Assembly: GCF_947507565.1 (NCBI RefSeq)
Contig: NC_089175.1
Location: forward strand, 2,841,733 to 2,905,732
Direction: 5' to 3'
Source of the DNA: Oscarella lobularis
Taxonomy: Eukaryota > Porifera > Homoscleromorpha > Homosclerophorida > Oscarellidae
Length of the DNA stretch: 64,000 nt
Shown here: piece by piece, positions 48,542 to 59,423 of the stretch
Layout: every line of letters starts with the position of its first letter
How positions within the stretch are numbered: the stretch's first letter is position 1
Made by a program: the position numbers and the translations under genes
The notes under the pieces: generated by a model
What the model was told of the DNA's origin: nothing
What the model saw: only the letters and a program-made list of their open reading frames with translations
Databases searched by the model: none

Positions 48542-49723
48542 CTACCATCTGTAGACTACCAATTTTATCAAAAGGCAATCGTCTACAATGAAGGAGTCTC
48601 TACTGAGTTCATCGTGCCGTATCAATTTCAATTTTCCCAATCCATCTTTTCCCGTGAAAGACAACGGAAATTTTGTTTCAAGGTCTTTCTTGGTAATCGT
48701 GTGCGTTTTATCTTGACCGCCTTTCCTTTGATCAATGAAACTCAGCGAATAGGTATTTCGGAATGGACCAATTACGTCATCATAATCACCCTCTGTTCGT
48801 ATCAAAAAAACTCCTGCACACTCGGGAGTAGAACCAGAAACAGGGCGTAATTTCAATTTCATTCTGTACCCTGGTTGACTAATGTAAAAAGGTTCACTTA
48901 GAAACGCTTTCTTCTCATTGCTTTTGCAGGCCTCGACTTTCTTTGACCACTCCTTAACCTGCCAGCAATAAGTAAATTCGACTGACCGTGTCTGCTCCTT
49001 CAAATCGCTAAGCTGCTCCTGCATTCTGAGATGAGACATGGACAAGTGGCTAACCACTTCTTTTTCCATGTGGTTGCTTCTCTTCTTCCGAGTTCCCACA
49101 AATCCACATCCGGAATTAGAGAATTCACATTTCAGAATGGTGTTAGGACACACTCCCGAAGGGGACACATGAACTGCAAGTGCTCTTCGAACAAGCACTT
49201 GACCACAATCCTGAGGGCAATTGACAGGAAGATTTTGGCACTCTGCGAAGTGCTTTTTGATCTGACACTGTTCGAAACGCAATAAGCAATACTCGCACCG
49301 GATAATCCTACGAGAGCAATGTTTCTTCACGTGGTCATTGATTTTCCGACGTACAATGTTCTTTTCGCAGCCTAATGGACACTGCAGAAGAACGAAGTCG
49401 CACGTAGAGTTGTGATTTTGAAGTTGTCTCAATTCTCCTATCCACGTGCATCCCGCTTCAAGCTGGTCGCATTTTACTTGAAGATTGAGTACGTCGCGTT
49501 TGAATGCGTTATCCGGGTAGACCTGGTTGGACGCCAATTCTTCGCGGCATACGGGGCATGCTAGAGATCGATCCTTCCGACGAACGACCTCCAAGCACGT
49601 CTCGCAGAATCGATGGCCGCAGTGAGTCAGCTGCGGCACTCTCAGTCCTGTACAGCATATGGGACAGGTTAGATGGTCTGGCAAATCAAGAAATTGTGCA
49701 TCATAGCCAGAGTCGGACGCCAT
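48542..49723 (-). CDS. TRAF-like E3/adaptor, intronless (copy 1, intact)
   Basis: A 393-residue single-exon protein with the full TRAF layout. The RING finger spans residues 20-59 (CPICCTGLRVP, CGHRFCETC, CPVCREE). TRAF-type zinc fingers run to about residue 240 (CDQLEAGCTWIG, CPLGCEKNIVRRKINDHVKK, CPQDCGQVLVRRALAVHV, CEFSNSGCGFVG). A short helical piece (HLRMQEQLSDLKEQTRSVEF) precedes a MATH domain (FTYCWQVKEWSKK to FIVDDCLLIKLVVYRW). The ATG at 49723 (MASDSGYDAQF) is chosen because the copy at 60786 begins identically; the longer frame starts at TTG. No introns, unlike the TRAF at 22138. Upstream of the start, GCCTGCCCAGCTT is repeated. Head-to-head with receptor A. TRAFs bind receptor tails, so partnership with the neighbouring receptors is a reasonable inference. 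Confidence 0.9.
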   Translation of the reverse strand: MASDSGYDAQFLDLPDHLTCPICCTGLRVPQLTHCGHRFCETCLEVVRRKDRSLACPVCREELASNQVYPDNAFKRDVLNLQVKCDQLEAGCTWIGELRQLQNHNSTCDFVLLQCPLGCEKNIVRRKINDHVKKHCSRRIIRCEYCLLRFEQCQIKKHFAECQNLPVNCPQDCGQVLVRRALAVHVSPSGVCPNTILKCEFSNSGCGFVGTRKKRSNHMEKEVVSHLSMSHLRMQEQLSDLKEQTRSVEFTYCWQVKEWSKKVEACKSNEKKAFLSEPFYISQPGYRMKLKLRPVSGSTPECAGVFLIRTEGDYDDVIGPFRNTYSLSFIDQRKGGQDKTHTITKKDLETKFPLSFTGKDGLGKLKLIRHDELSRDSFIVDDCLLIKLVVYRW

Positions 49724-50695
49724 GCCTGCCCAGCTTGCCTGCCCAGCTTGCCGCCCAGCTTGCCTGCCCGCCCTCCTCTCCTCTCGCCCTGTAAGGCGCG
49801 CGCTAACACAAGGGCCAAACCCTATGGCCAAACTGTCGAAAAGCTCTTTGCACACTGACAAGTAGCCTCATTGTTGGAGTGCGGTTTACTGTAGGCGAAC
49901 ACTTTGAGTTGTGCACCGAAGCATCGCCGAAAAATCTTTCAACGCTGGAAAGTCCCCAAACTCGTTGGCCCAAAGGTTATCTAATTATTTATGTAGCTAA
50001 TTTGATTTATCGGAAGCCCAATAGCAGGACCATCAACCAGTAAACACAGCATTTGCAGCTGACAGTTGAAGCGCGACGGGAAAGGAGGCCGCAGCAGTTA
50101 GAAACTTACTTGTATGTACACAAGACACACTTTTGAGTCTTTCTCGTACGAACCTATTGCATTCTGAACATGTTTTTCGTTTTAGGAGCCATGCTACTGC
50201 AAAGATCAACCTCAGCCGTTTTTCAGTATGACCTATGGCCTGCTCCTCCATCTTTCCTATATTAATTTTTACCTAATTTCAGTAGATCGTCTCTCGATTT
50301 TTGCACCTTTTTCTGTATGAGCGGAAGCGAAAATTAGCATTACTATGCGTGGTGCGTTGGGGCCGTTGGGGACTCAGACCCCCACACGACTGTACGGGCA
50401 TGCGATTGAATTCTCTCTGGCGTCACTGCGTCACTCACACCTAGTTCGGAGTGTGAAAACATGCTGGTAAAGGCGCTCTCATGGACAGATAAGCTAAGGA
50501 AATTCACACGAATCATGTATACCAATGAAGGCGAAATTTTTTTGTTTTGATCCCGCGTGGCGTGCGTACACGCACGTACGCATCTTTTTTTGACCCGTCG
50601 TTGTCTTCGTGACCGTGCCTCTCGCGCTCGCGCGTCACAAACAGCGCGTACACTCGATAGCGCTCGCGCGTGTCGTCACCCGTCTGCCCGCGTGC
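49724..50695. promoter_or_regulatory. divergent 5' region between TRAF-like copy 1 and receptor A
   Basis: About 970 bases between divergent start codons. The only repeat seen is a tandem GCCTGCCCAGCTT-type run just above the TRAF start (49730-49775). No coding exon was recognised. The equivalent interval is found between TRAF copy 3 and receptor D. Confidence 0.45.
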
Positions 50696-52789
50696 ATGCA
50701 GGCGCTCACGTTTTTTTTTTCTAGGCTTCCAATCTCTCTAGTACTGCCGCTGCAGCTTCTTTTTATCATTACATGTGCCGCCGTTACGCAAGGTACAGCG
50801 CGACCCGAGGGACAAACCGCATGCGGGGGCTCCTGGCCGCTCCGTCTCGATCCTGTTTTGACTGGACTTCCTTCTTTTACAGGCAAAGTCGCAATTCAAT
50901 CGTCTCCCACTCTGAGCGGCTACCCGATCACCGTCTCGTGCATAAAAGGACAAGCAAACGGCGAAAATTCGCCACCTAGCGTCACGTGGATTATGAATGG
51001 GCTCGCGATCGACTTTTGGGCTACAAAATACGATCGATTCTCGTCTAGTGTGGTGTCAGCAGGCAGCACTACACTTTACCACTTGACCATAGATCCTTCG
51101 GACCGCGGCGACAATAACGCGACGGTCTCTTGTCAGTTGCAAGGCTACCCTCCAAGCGAAGAGACGCGTTTGGTTATTTATGGTACGCGCGTTCTTACTG
51201 TAAAGAAAATGTCTTTCTAGAGCCGAACTTACTATTTTAGATTCTATTCCTACTGTCGTTGCTAACGGTGCCGGCAACGTTACAGTGGAAGAGGATACGC
51301 TATTCAGACATTCCTTTCGAATTAACTTCAATTTTCAAGGCACAATTGCTGTCGCCTACTACCAAAACACACAGATCGTTGGAAAGGAAGAGATACTGTA
51401 TATTGATGGAAGCGTCAACGTGTCGCTGCCAGCGTTCCCCGTCGTCCCAACAAACAGCGGCATCCTTTATGTTCGAATCGTCGTGGGCGGTCTACCTTTT
51501 ATCGTGCGCGTGTTCAATTTGACTGTGGTGAATCAGAAGAGTTTACCCAAGTCCTCGACTTCACCTCCAACATCCTGTAAGTTTTATTGGCATCACCTTC
51601 TTCTAAATGGCTATTTCTGCGGGGTCTTTGCTTTGAAACAGATGATACAACGGTGCCGTCCACAGTAACTGCCACTCCGACTGAGATGGCAACTACTATT
51701 GCTGGAACTCAAATTTCTGCAAATTCAACTTCACATATTTCGTCAACTCACACCACCAAACCTTTGACCAGCGGTGAGCTCTTTTCCTAAATGCTTGCTT
51801 GTCTTCATTGTGGTAACGTTTAGATGGGACTGTTCCTTCTCCTAAAGCACTTCCGTGGACTGCGTCTTCAGAAAGTAAGCCTAGCGTTGCGTCTATTTGT
51901 CTTGTTGTCTTTTTAGTCTAATTCGTTTAGATGGCACCGAGCTTTCTTCCGTCGTCTTTAATGCAGCACCTGGTAAGCTACAGCATCGTTGAAACCGCAT
52001 GGCGTAGCAATAAAATGCTGCTAGCCCTCCACTGGTTGACTATTACTAAATCAATTTGATTTGCAGGCACAAATTCGTTTTTGATTGTTACAGTTGTGAT
52101 GGCTACAATAACGGTGCTTTTACTTGTTGGCGTGTTTCTGGTCTGGCGTCGCATAAGAGAAGCACTGAGAAGCAAGAAGCGCAGCGGTTTACGACAGAGG
52201 CAGCCAGGTGAATTTTACTTTTTCTAATCTGGGATGTTTTCATTGTGCAAACACAGCTTCAGATAGTACTGGAGCCGGTTCTCTTGATCAATCGATTTCT
52301 ATCGATGATGGTGATGCATATGTTGTTGCTGGACAAGGAGCCGAACTTCAGCTACGGCGTGCTGGGCAAACCGATAGCAGCGATTCTCCCCTGCGCGATC
52401 GCCTTGAATTAGCTACGCATAGGGAAATGATGACGCCAGGCATGTCATCATCTCCAGCTCGTTCTCTTGACCAATCAATTTCTAAGGATGATGGTGGTAA
52501 GTCCTGAGAACAGCGGCTATAAAGTGTTCTAACCGTTGTTGTACAAGGTGCCAAAAGCCTTCCGTTGTCTGAGCAGTTGGTGCGTACTGGGCAAACTGAC
52601 GGCACCAATTCGCTTACCTGGAATCGTATGGAAGGAATGCTGAAATCAGCTACTCATGAAATAAAGGGTGATGGGGAAATGAGGGCGGAGGAACTGAAAG
52701 ACGAAATAAACTCATTGAGAGACTTGTTGACCAAGAAGAAAAAGCAACCGAAGACGGGGAGAATATGGCAGCGTATCAGGGGGAAATGA
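50696..52789 (+). CDS. two-domain transmembrane receptor A (array family)
   Basis: First of four related receptors with no family I recognise. The ATG at 50696 (MQALTFFFSRLPISLVLPLQ) gives a signal peptide; the upstream start of this frame is GTG. Domain 1 (about 50885-51180) is V-Ig-like (ITVSCIKGQ, VTWIMNG, ATVSCQLQGYPPSEE). Domain 2 (about 51243-51575) is a cysteine-poor beta-rich unit from DSIPTVVANGAGNVTVEE to FNLTVVNQKSLPKS. A Ser/Thr-rich stalk (51640-51970) precedes TM FLIVTVVMATITVLLLVGVF (about 52075-52140) and a basic stop-transfer WRRIREALRSKKR. The cytoplasmic exons contain SLDQSISIDDG, SLDQSISKDDG and two GQTD repeats, and end in a coiled coil (AEELKDEINSLRDLLTKKKK). Functional role unknown; a recognition receptor is inferred. 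Confidence 0.78.
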
Positions 52790-52980
52790 ACTCTACAAAC
52801 GGCTAGAATGGTTTAATGCTTACTTTTTGCTTATTTGTTTGTTTGCATAGAGATGTAGAGATGTGCGGCTATTGTAACCTGGCATTTATGGATGAACGTG
52901 ACAAGAATGGACGACGAGATGGAGGACAGATTGTGGAAGAGGTTGGATGCTCGCACTGAGGGGTACGTGAAACACAAAAG

Positions 52981-53505
52981 TTGGCAAAGTACTCACTGAT
53001 GCAGAGTCCAGTAGCTACCATCTGTAGACTATCAATTTTACCAAAAAGGCAATCGTCTACAACAAAGGAGTCTCTACTGAGTTCATCGTGCCGTATCAAT
53101 TTCAATTTTCCCAATCCATCTTTTCCCGTGAAAGACAACGGGAATTTTGTTTCAAGCTCTTTCTTGGTAACCGTGTGCGTTTTATCTTGACCGCCTTTCC
53201 TTTGATCAATGAAACTCAGCGAATAGGTATTTCGGAATGGACCAATTACGTCATCATAATCACCCTCTGTTCGTATCAAAAAAACTCCTGCACACTCGGG
53301 AGTAGAACCAGAAACTGGGCGTAATTTCAATTTCATTCTGTACCCTGGTTGACTAATGTAAAACGGTTCACTTAGAAATGCTTTCTTCTCATTACTTTTG
53401 CAGGTGTCGACTTTCTTTGACCACTCCTTAACCTGCCAGCAATAAGTAAATTCGACTGACCGTGTCTGCTCCTTCAAATCGCTAAGCTGCTCCTGCATTC
53501 TGAGA
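52981..53505 (-). pseudogene. TRAF-like copy 2, MATH domain only
   Basis: Nearly identical to the 3' part of the intact TRAF-like gene (48542-49030), from the LRMQEQLSDLKEQTRSVEF helix through the MATH domain. An extra A at about 53041-53046 shifts the frame at the very end, so KLVVYRW is replaced by unrelated residues running on to 52869. Upstream, the RING and zinc-finger part is missing: at about 53505 the sequence switches to the CENATAC 5' fragment. The MATH core is still open, so an expressed decoy cannot be excluded. Confidence 0.85.
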
Positions 53506-54419
53506 TGCTGCTGCGGACTGCAGTGGCATAGCGACAGCTTTAGCTTCATTCGTAGTTTTCCTGTTTTGTGGCAGTAGAATTTCGATCAGGAAGACCAACA
53601 CAGTTTTAGTATCAATATCAGTTAGGAAATGAGTTGGATACAGCCTTGTTTCTTTTTATCTACGGCTGACTCTCCGCAGTACCTGAGATAACAGAAACGA
53701 GCGCTGCATCTCCTGTTGCTTGATAGTAATTGCCTCCTACATAGAAAATTCATTACATAATGGTACAGTACCCAGGTATGCGTGTAAGTCAGTGCCTAGG
53801 CTTGTATACCTCATTTCTTTTGGCTGCAAGAATGCTCTCTTTTTCATCTACTGCAGACTCTAACGCTTCTTTGTATCTGACACCTCCAAAAGTAAAATGA
53901 CATTTATTCCGAACCACTACTTGTTCTACTTGTCGTATTCTAATTGGTGAATTAAATATTGAGGTTGGAGTTTGACATCACAACCGTTTTTCCCAGAACC
54001 AATGACGAGTATTTTTTGTGGTGATCATCACTAGGTAATGTAAAACTAAACTGCTAGTTCAATTCGTCTTCTACCTTGCCATGTGTTCAATAATTCCTCC
54101 GTATTTAATCGTTATATCCCCGTTTGTCACGTGTTTGTTTACCTCCAATTGACAGCAGTAACACCATACGTTCGCCGTTGCCTCGTACGAGCCGATGTCG
54201 ACGTCAGGACGCTTTAATGCGCGTCGGGCATCTTTTACCTGCACATGAAGAAGCAAAGCAAGCCAGTTCGATCAAGATTTATTCGAAGACGACTCACTTT
54301 CGACGTGAATCTCGTTATTAGAGAGGCAAGCTTTGACGTGTGCGTTTTGCTATACGACCTGCATTATAATTGAGCCGACAAACGCTGCACAAAGTGTATT
54401 CCGCGTTTTTGGTCGCCAT
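53505..54419 (-). pseudogene. CENATAC 5' half, duplicated and frameshifted
   Basis: Matches 42610-43532 in both exons and introns, so it is a DNA-level duplication. It begins at an ATG (54419, MATKNAEYTLCSVCRLN), but a 10-base deletion (GATGTGTTTA of the parent, absent near 54353) destroys the first zinc finger's His pair and shifts the frame. The second finger exon is preserved (VWCYCCQLEVNKHVTNGD, 54071-54256). At 53505 it is fused to the TRAF fragment out of frame; the CENATAC frame stops within about ten codons of the join. Confidence 0.88.
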
Positions 54420-54458
54420 TATAACGCGCGCTACCGTAGGGAAAGGAGAATGACTCAC

Positions 54459-54532
54459 CGCTGCCAATCAGCTTCCGTTTTTGGTGTTCTCTTCTCAGAA
54501 GAACACCAACAAACGGAAGCTGATTGGCAGCG
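54459..54532. repeat. long near-perfect inverted repeat (hairpin)
   Basis: The arms begin CGCTGCCAATCAGCTTCCGT (54459) and are matched in reverse complement by ACGGAAGCTGATTGGCAGCG ending at 54532. Each arm is about 33 bases with a single one-base difference and an 8-base centre. Weaker pairing continues outward (ACTCACCGCTGCC with GGCAGCGCGCAGCGGTGAG). It sits just upstream of the CENATAC pseudogene start, at a place where the parent copy has no such sequence. A small mobile foldback element is possible. Confidence 0.8.
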
Positions 54533-54988
54533 CGCAGCGGTGAGGGACTTTTTTTCAGCGCACAGAGCGCTCCCAATTTTCATTCGCACTAAATCTGTTT
54601 TAGGAACGGTGCCTTTCTCCCCCACGCATACCGATCACGCATCGGCCTCAACGATCAAGGACCCCGACGTACGTCATTTCTGCCGCATCCTGTTCATCCG
54701 CCACTTCGGGTGCCAAAACAGGCTGCCAAATATGAGGTAACTTAGAGCGATAGGCTGAGGAAACTCACACGTATACCGACGAAGGCGAGGTTTTTGCCGT
54801 ACGTTTCCCATGCGTACGTGCGCGCGTACGACGTACAGTGTACACGCTTCTTTTTGACGCGTCGCCTTCATGACCGTGCGCCTTGCTCGCGTGTCAAAAA
54901 GTTCTTTTGCGTACACTCGATCAGACCCGGCCCGACGAGCGTTCGCGCGTTCGCGCGTGCCGCCACCCATCTGCCCGCGTGCCTGCGT

Positions 54989-57181
54989 ATGCACGTACGC
55001 TTACGTTTCTTTTCTAGACTTCTCATCTATATCAAGCTTCTTTTTATTCTTATATTTGCCGCCGTAACGCAAGGGGCGCAAGGTACTGGTACCATACCGG
55101 GGGTCAACCGCACGCGCGGGGGTCAACCGCACGCGCGGGGGCCGGCCGGCGGCCCGCCGCGGCGCGCTCGCTTCATCGATCGTGTTTTGACTTCCGTTTG
55201 CCTTTTTACATCTAGATGGAAACGTTATAATTCAATCGTCTCCCGCTCTGAGCGGATATTCGATCACCGTTTCGTGCATACTAGCGCAAGCGTACGATGA
55301 AAAGTCGCGGCCTAGCGTCGAGTGGACTCTGAATGGGCAACGGATTGACTTTTCGGCATTTGATCGCTTCTCGTCTACGGCCGTGTCAGGGCTAGGCAAC
55401 GTCACAACGCTTTACTTTTTAACTATGGATCCTTCCAACAGCGGTGACAACAACGCGAACGTGTCGTGTAAGGTGCAAGGTCACCCTCCGAGTAAAGAGA
55501 TACGCTTGTACATTTATGGTACGCGCAATATCTTAGATGAAAATGTCTCTCGATAAATTCTAATTTAGATTCTTCTCCGACTGTTGTTTCTAACGGCGAC
55601 GGCAACGTTACTGTGGAAAAGAACACGTTATTCACATCTTCGTTTCAAGTCGCTTTCAACTTTCAAGGCATGATTCACATTGGCTTCTATCAAAACGGAC
55701 GAATTGTCGGAACGGAGGCGTGGATGTTTTTTGATGGACACGCCAACGTGTCGCTGCCGGGGTTCCCCGTCGTCCCAACAAACAGCGGCATCCTTTATGT
55801 TCGAGTCGTCGTGGGCGGTCGGCCTTTTATCGAGGCCGTGTTCAATTTGACGGTGGTGAATCAGAAGAGTTTACCCAAGTCCTCGACTTTACCACCCCCA
55901 ACATCCTGTAAGTTTTATGGCGTAATCTTCTTCTAAATAATTCCGCGGGGTCTTTGCTTTGAAACAGATGATGCTATTACAATGACGTCTTCCACTCCGA
56001 CTGAGATCGCAACTACGGCACAGGCGTCGAGTTCTACTACTGCGGGAACTCAAATTTCTACAAATTCAACTTCAGATATTTCGTCAACTCACACTACCAA
56101 ACCTTTGACCAGTGAGCTCTTTTCCTAAATGCTTGCTTGTCTTCATTGTGGTAACGTTTAGATAGGACTGTTTCTTATACAGCATCTCCGTGGACAACGT
56201 CTTCAGAAAGTGAGCCTAACGTTGCGTCTATTTGTCTTGTCGTCTTTTATTCTGATTTGCTTAGATGGCACTGAGCTTTCTTCTGCTGACTCTGATCCGG
56301 CACCTGGTAAGCTACAGCATTGTGCGTGGAGGGGAGCGTTGTAGTAACCGCAATAGATTTTAACAATAGCATTTCCATTTGTAGACGCGAATTTGTCTGT
56401 GATTTTTGGAGTCGTCTTTGGGATAATTGGGCTACTTCTTGTTGTGTTTCTGCTGGCTTGTTGTCGCAAATCAAGTCGAGTCAAGTCGTGCTGGCGTCGC
56501 ATAAGAGAAGCACTGAAAAACGAGAAGCGCAACGGTGGGCAACAGAGGGAGCCAGGTAAATTTGCTTTTTAATGGTTTTCATTTGGGATGTTTTTATTCA
56601 TGCAGGCATTGTGTCAAGTCCTGCCGATTCAGGTACAAGTAATGCAGTCGGTTCTCGTCATCAATCGATTTCTACTGATGATGGTGGTAAGTTATGCACA
56701 AGACATAAGAAAATTGCTTATCTGTTGCTGGACAAGGAGCTGAACTTCCGCTGCCTGGGCAGCTAAGCCGGCGTACTGGGCAAACTGACGGCCGCATTTC
56801 GCTCACGCGCGATCGCACTCAAGGAACAGCTACGCATGGGAAAATGAATACGCCAGGCGTGTCATCGTCTCGTTATTTTGATCAATCATCAATCTCTGAA
56901 GATGATGCTGGTAAGTCATGAGAATATCGCTTATCTGTGAAGGACTGGACTAGAAGACTGTTCTAATAGGTGCTGAAAGGGATTTTCAACAATCTGCTAG
57001 CGGCTGTGGTTTTCCCTGCATTGATGAAATGATTCAGTCATCGGAATCCAAAATCATGACGAAGATAGACAAAAGGATAGACGGCGTGCAGGACATGATG
57101 GAAGAAATGGAGGACAGATTGGGGGAAAAGTTGGAGCATCACTTGGGTCATACTGGGACGACGAGAGAGACTGCTGTATAG
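54989..57181 (+). CDS. two-domain transmembrane receptor B (array family)
   Basis: Same plan as receptor A. The ATG at 54989 opens a signal peptide (MHVRLRFFSRLLIYIKLLFI). The linker holds a duplicated GTCAACCGCACGCGCGGGG. Domain 1 (about 55222-55517; ITVSCILAQAYDEKSRPSVE, NVSCKVQGHPPSKE) and domain 2 (about 55570-55905; VTVEKNTLFTSSFQVAFNFQ to FNLTVVNQKSLPKS) follow. A Ser/Thr stalk leads to TM LSVIFGVVFGIIGLLLVVFL (about 56390-56460). The cytoplasmic exons have HQSISTDDGG, GQTDGRISLTRDR and DQSSISEDDAG, and end in a coiled coil (MTKIDKRIDGVQDMMEEMED) with a stop at 57181. All exons seem open. It lies head-to-head with the CENATAC/TRAF chimera. Confidence 0.76.
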
Positions 57182-57760
57182 TTGGTTACTGTAGATACTG
57201 TACGGTGTCTGTTTGTGAGACGCTAATAGAAAATTTAATGTTCACAATTCTATGTAATCCGACCGTGTATACGAAATTATGAATTGGTTGTCACGTGACT
57301 TGGGCGCATGCACACAAGACGCAACAGAACAAACAGTTTCAGAGCCGTACATAGAGATTCGACGGCCGATTCGACGTCGAAAAATTGGGTAATATCTCAA
57401 CTGCTAACAGTCTTTCTCAAGCATGAACGCTGGAGATCATTTCCTTCTTTACTTAGTACTGTATGATGTCAGATTACGGAGCCGCGCGTCAGCGCTTGGG
57501 AACAACCTTAGCGACCCCTACGCTAAGTTACGAAATACGCCCAAGCACGCCCATACGCCCATTCACTCAAGCAACGTCAGACCCACTTCGAACCACTTCA
57601 AATGAATATGAGGTAGTTTCGATCACGACGATCGAGAGAAACTGTGTTATGTACCACATGTTTTTGATGCGTTGTCGGTGAGAGCGTTGTTGTCTTCCAG
57701 TTCGTGAATGTGTGGTCTACTCGATCGCTCTGAGCGGTGAACTAGCTCTGAGTCTCTATG
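57182..57760. other. interval between receptors B and C
   Basis: No coding exon, TRAF remnant or repeat was recognised. This differs from the other receptor boundaries in the array, where TRAF sequence is present. Confidence 0.45.
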
Positions 57761-57764
57761 TAAC

Positions 57765-59347
57765 GCACTCCAGCCCGCGTGCTTACACTCACGTTTCGTT
57801 TCCTAGTCTTCGAATTGATTACAAACTATTCCTGCAGTTTCTTTTTTTTATCATCGCAATAGCCGCCGTCACTCAAGGTAAGCGCTTTGGGCTTTGTAGC
57901 TCTTGACAAACTCAATTGTTTAGATTCCTCTCCGACTGTTGTTGCAAACGGTGACGGCAACGTTATTGTGGAAGAGAACACATTGTTCACATCGTCGTTT
58001 CAAATCACTTATGACTTTCGTGGACCGGCCCGCATCAGCTACTATCAAAACGGACGACGAATCGGCGGAACGAAGAAGAGGATTTTTTTGAATGGAAGTG
58101 CTAACGTGTCGCTTCCGGCGTTCCGCGTCTTCCCAATGAACACCGGCACTCTTTTCGTTCGAGTCGTTGTGGACGGTCTTCGTTTCATTGTACTCGTTTT
58201 TAATTTGACCGTCGTCAATCAAAAGTCGGGAAAATCTCCGATTTCACCTTCAAAGTCGCGTAAGTCTTATTGCATCTTCTTCTAAATCGCTAATTCCTGG
58301 ACTTCGCTTAGATGCTAATGCAATGGCATCGTTCACGCCACAAGCAACTGCGTCGACTGCTATGGCTGCAAGTAGTGCCGGTGGTGGAACTCGAGCTTTC
58401 ACTGATCAGTTGACTTCTATTTCCTCAACTCAGACTCCCCAGCCCTCTTTGACCAGCAGTGGTGAGTCTTTTCCATGCAGAATGCTTGATTTCTCGTCTT
58501 TGATTAATGGGGTTTAGATAACACTGCTTCTAAAGCATCTCCGCGGGCTCCATCTTCAGAAAGTAGGCTTCAGGTGTGTCTGTGCTTCTTTTCTATAATC
58601 TAAGTTGCCTAGGCGTCACCGAGCCATTTCTCGCTTCTGATGTTCCTGGTGAGTCACAGTTTACCGCGTGCGTAGATTCGGAGGAAAACGCGTTAATAAA
58701 AGCCAGGGAAAACGGAGGCACATTAACACCCTGCGTTGTTGTCTTACTAATGGATGCTTATTCTCCTGCTTTAGTTTCAGTGATTCTTCCATGCATCTTA
58801 ATACCAGCGTTTGTCATCGGATTATTTCTTTTAATCTGTTATAAGCCGTGCAAGCCTTGCAAGCCTTGCATAGATACGTTAAAAGAAAACGTGAGAATCA
58901 AACAGCGCAATGCTAGTAGTTCGACTGTGACAGAAAGAACTGTACAGTGTAAGTTTTGCTTACTTTCCTGAAGAATTTATTTATTTATTTTTATTTGTAG
59001 ATCCATCATCTACGTCAGGTAAGAGTAACTTGAATTAGTAGTACAATAATCGCCTTATTTCGCGCTTTTTCTTCTTTCTCCTATTTTTCAAGCAGGAAAT
59101 GAGAATGGTAATTCAGTAGAATTCCTTTTCCTGTAAAGCAAATATTTTCTGTTTACTAGGTATTGACAATCGCATTGACTACAATCGCATTGAAAAAATA
59201 GTGCAATCAGCCGGGTCCCAAGTAATAATGAAGGTAGAAGAGACAGAGATCACATTAGCGGAAAAAATTGATGGACAGAAAATATCAGAGCAGCCAGAAC
59301 AAGGAGGAAATGAAGGCAATCTGGCTGAGTGCGGTACTTGGCTCTAG
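57765..59347 (+). CDS. single-domain transmembrane receptor C (array family), start unclear
   Basis: A related receptor that lacks domain 1. The signal-peptide exon (LFLQFLFFIIAIAAVTQ, donor at about 57877) is joined directly to domain 2 (about 57925-58260; IVEENTLFTSSFQITYDFRG to FNLTVVNQKSGKSP). There is no in-frame ATG where A and B have one, so the start may be lost or lie in an unseen exon. Stalk exons follow. The membrane exon is of a second type: TM LVSVILPCILIPAFVIGLFL (58770-58840) and then KPCKPCKPC. The tail ends in a short coiled coil (MKVEETEITLAEKIDGQKIS) with a stop at 59347. The membrane and tail part is nearly identical to receptor D. Confidence 0.65.
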
Positions 59348-59393
59348 AGAGACTGCATTGAAAATCTATGCAGGGTGTAGATGTTAATTAATT

Positions 59394-59423
59394 AATTAAT
59401 TAATTAATTAATTAATTAATTAA
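59394..59423. repeat. TTAA microsatellite
   Basis: About seven uninterrupted TTAA units. The homologous place after receptor D (about 63483) has only two units, so the run expanded after the duplication. Confidence 0.9.

Noticed and set aside
49723-49861. Longer N-terminus for TRAF-like copy 1
   Set aside because: The upstream start is TTG, the extension is encoded by a tandem repeat, and copy 3 starts at the equivalent of 49723.
52208-59347. Classical TRAF-binding motifs (PxQxT, PxExx-aromatic) in the receptor tails
   Set aside because: I looked for them in A-D and found no convincing match, so receptor-TRAF binding remains an inference from linkage.
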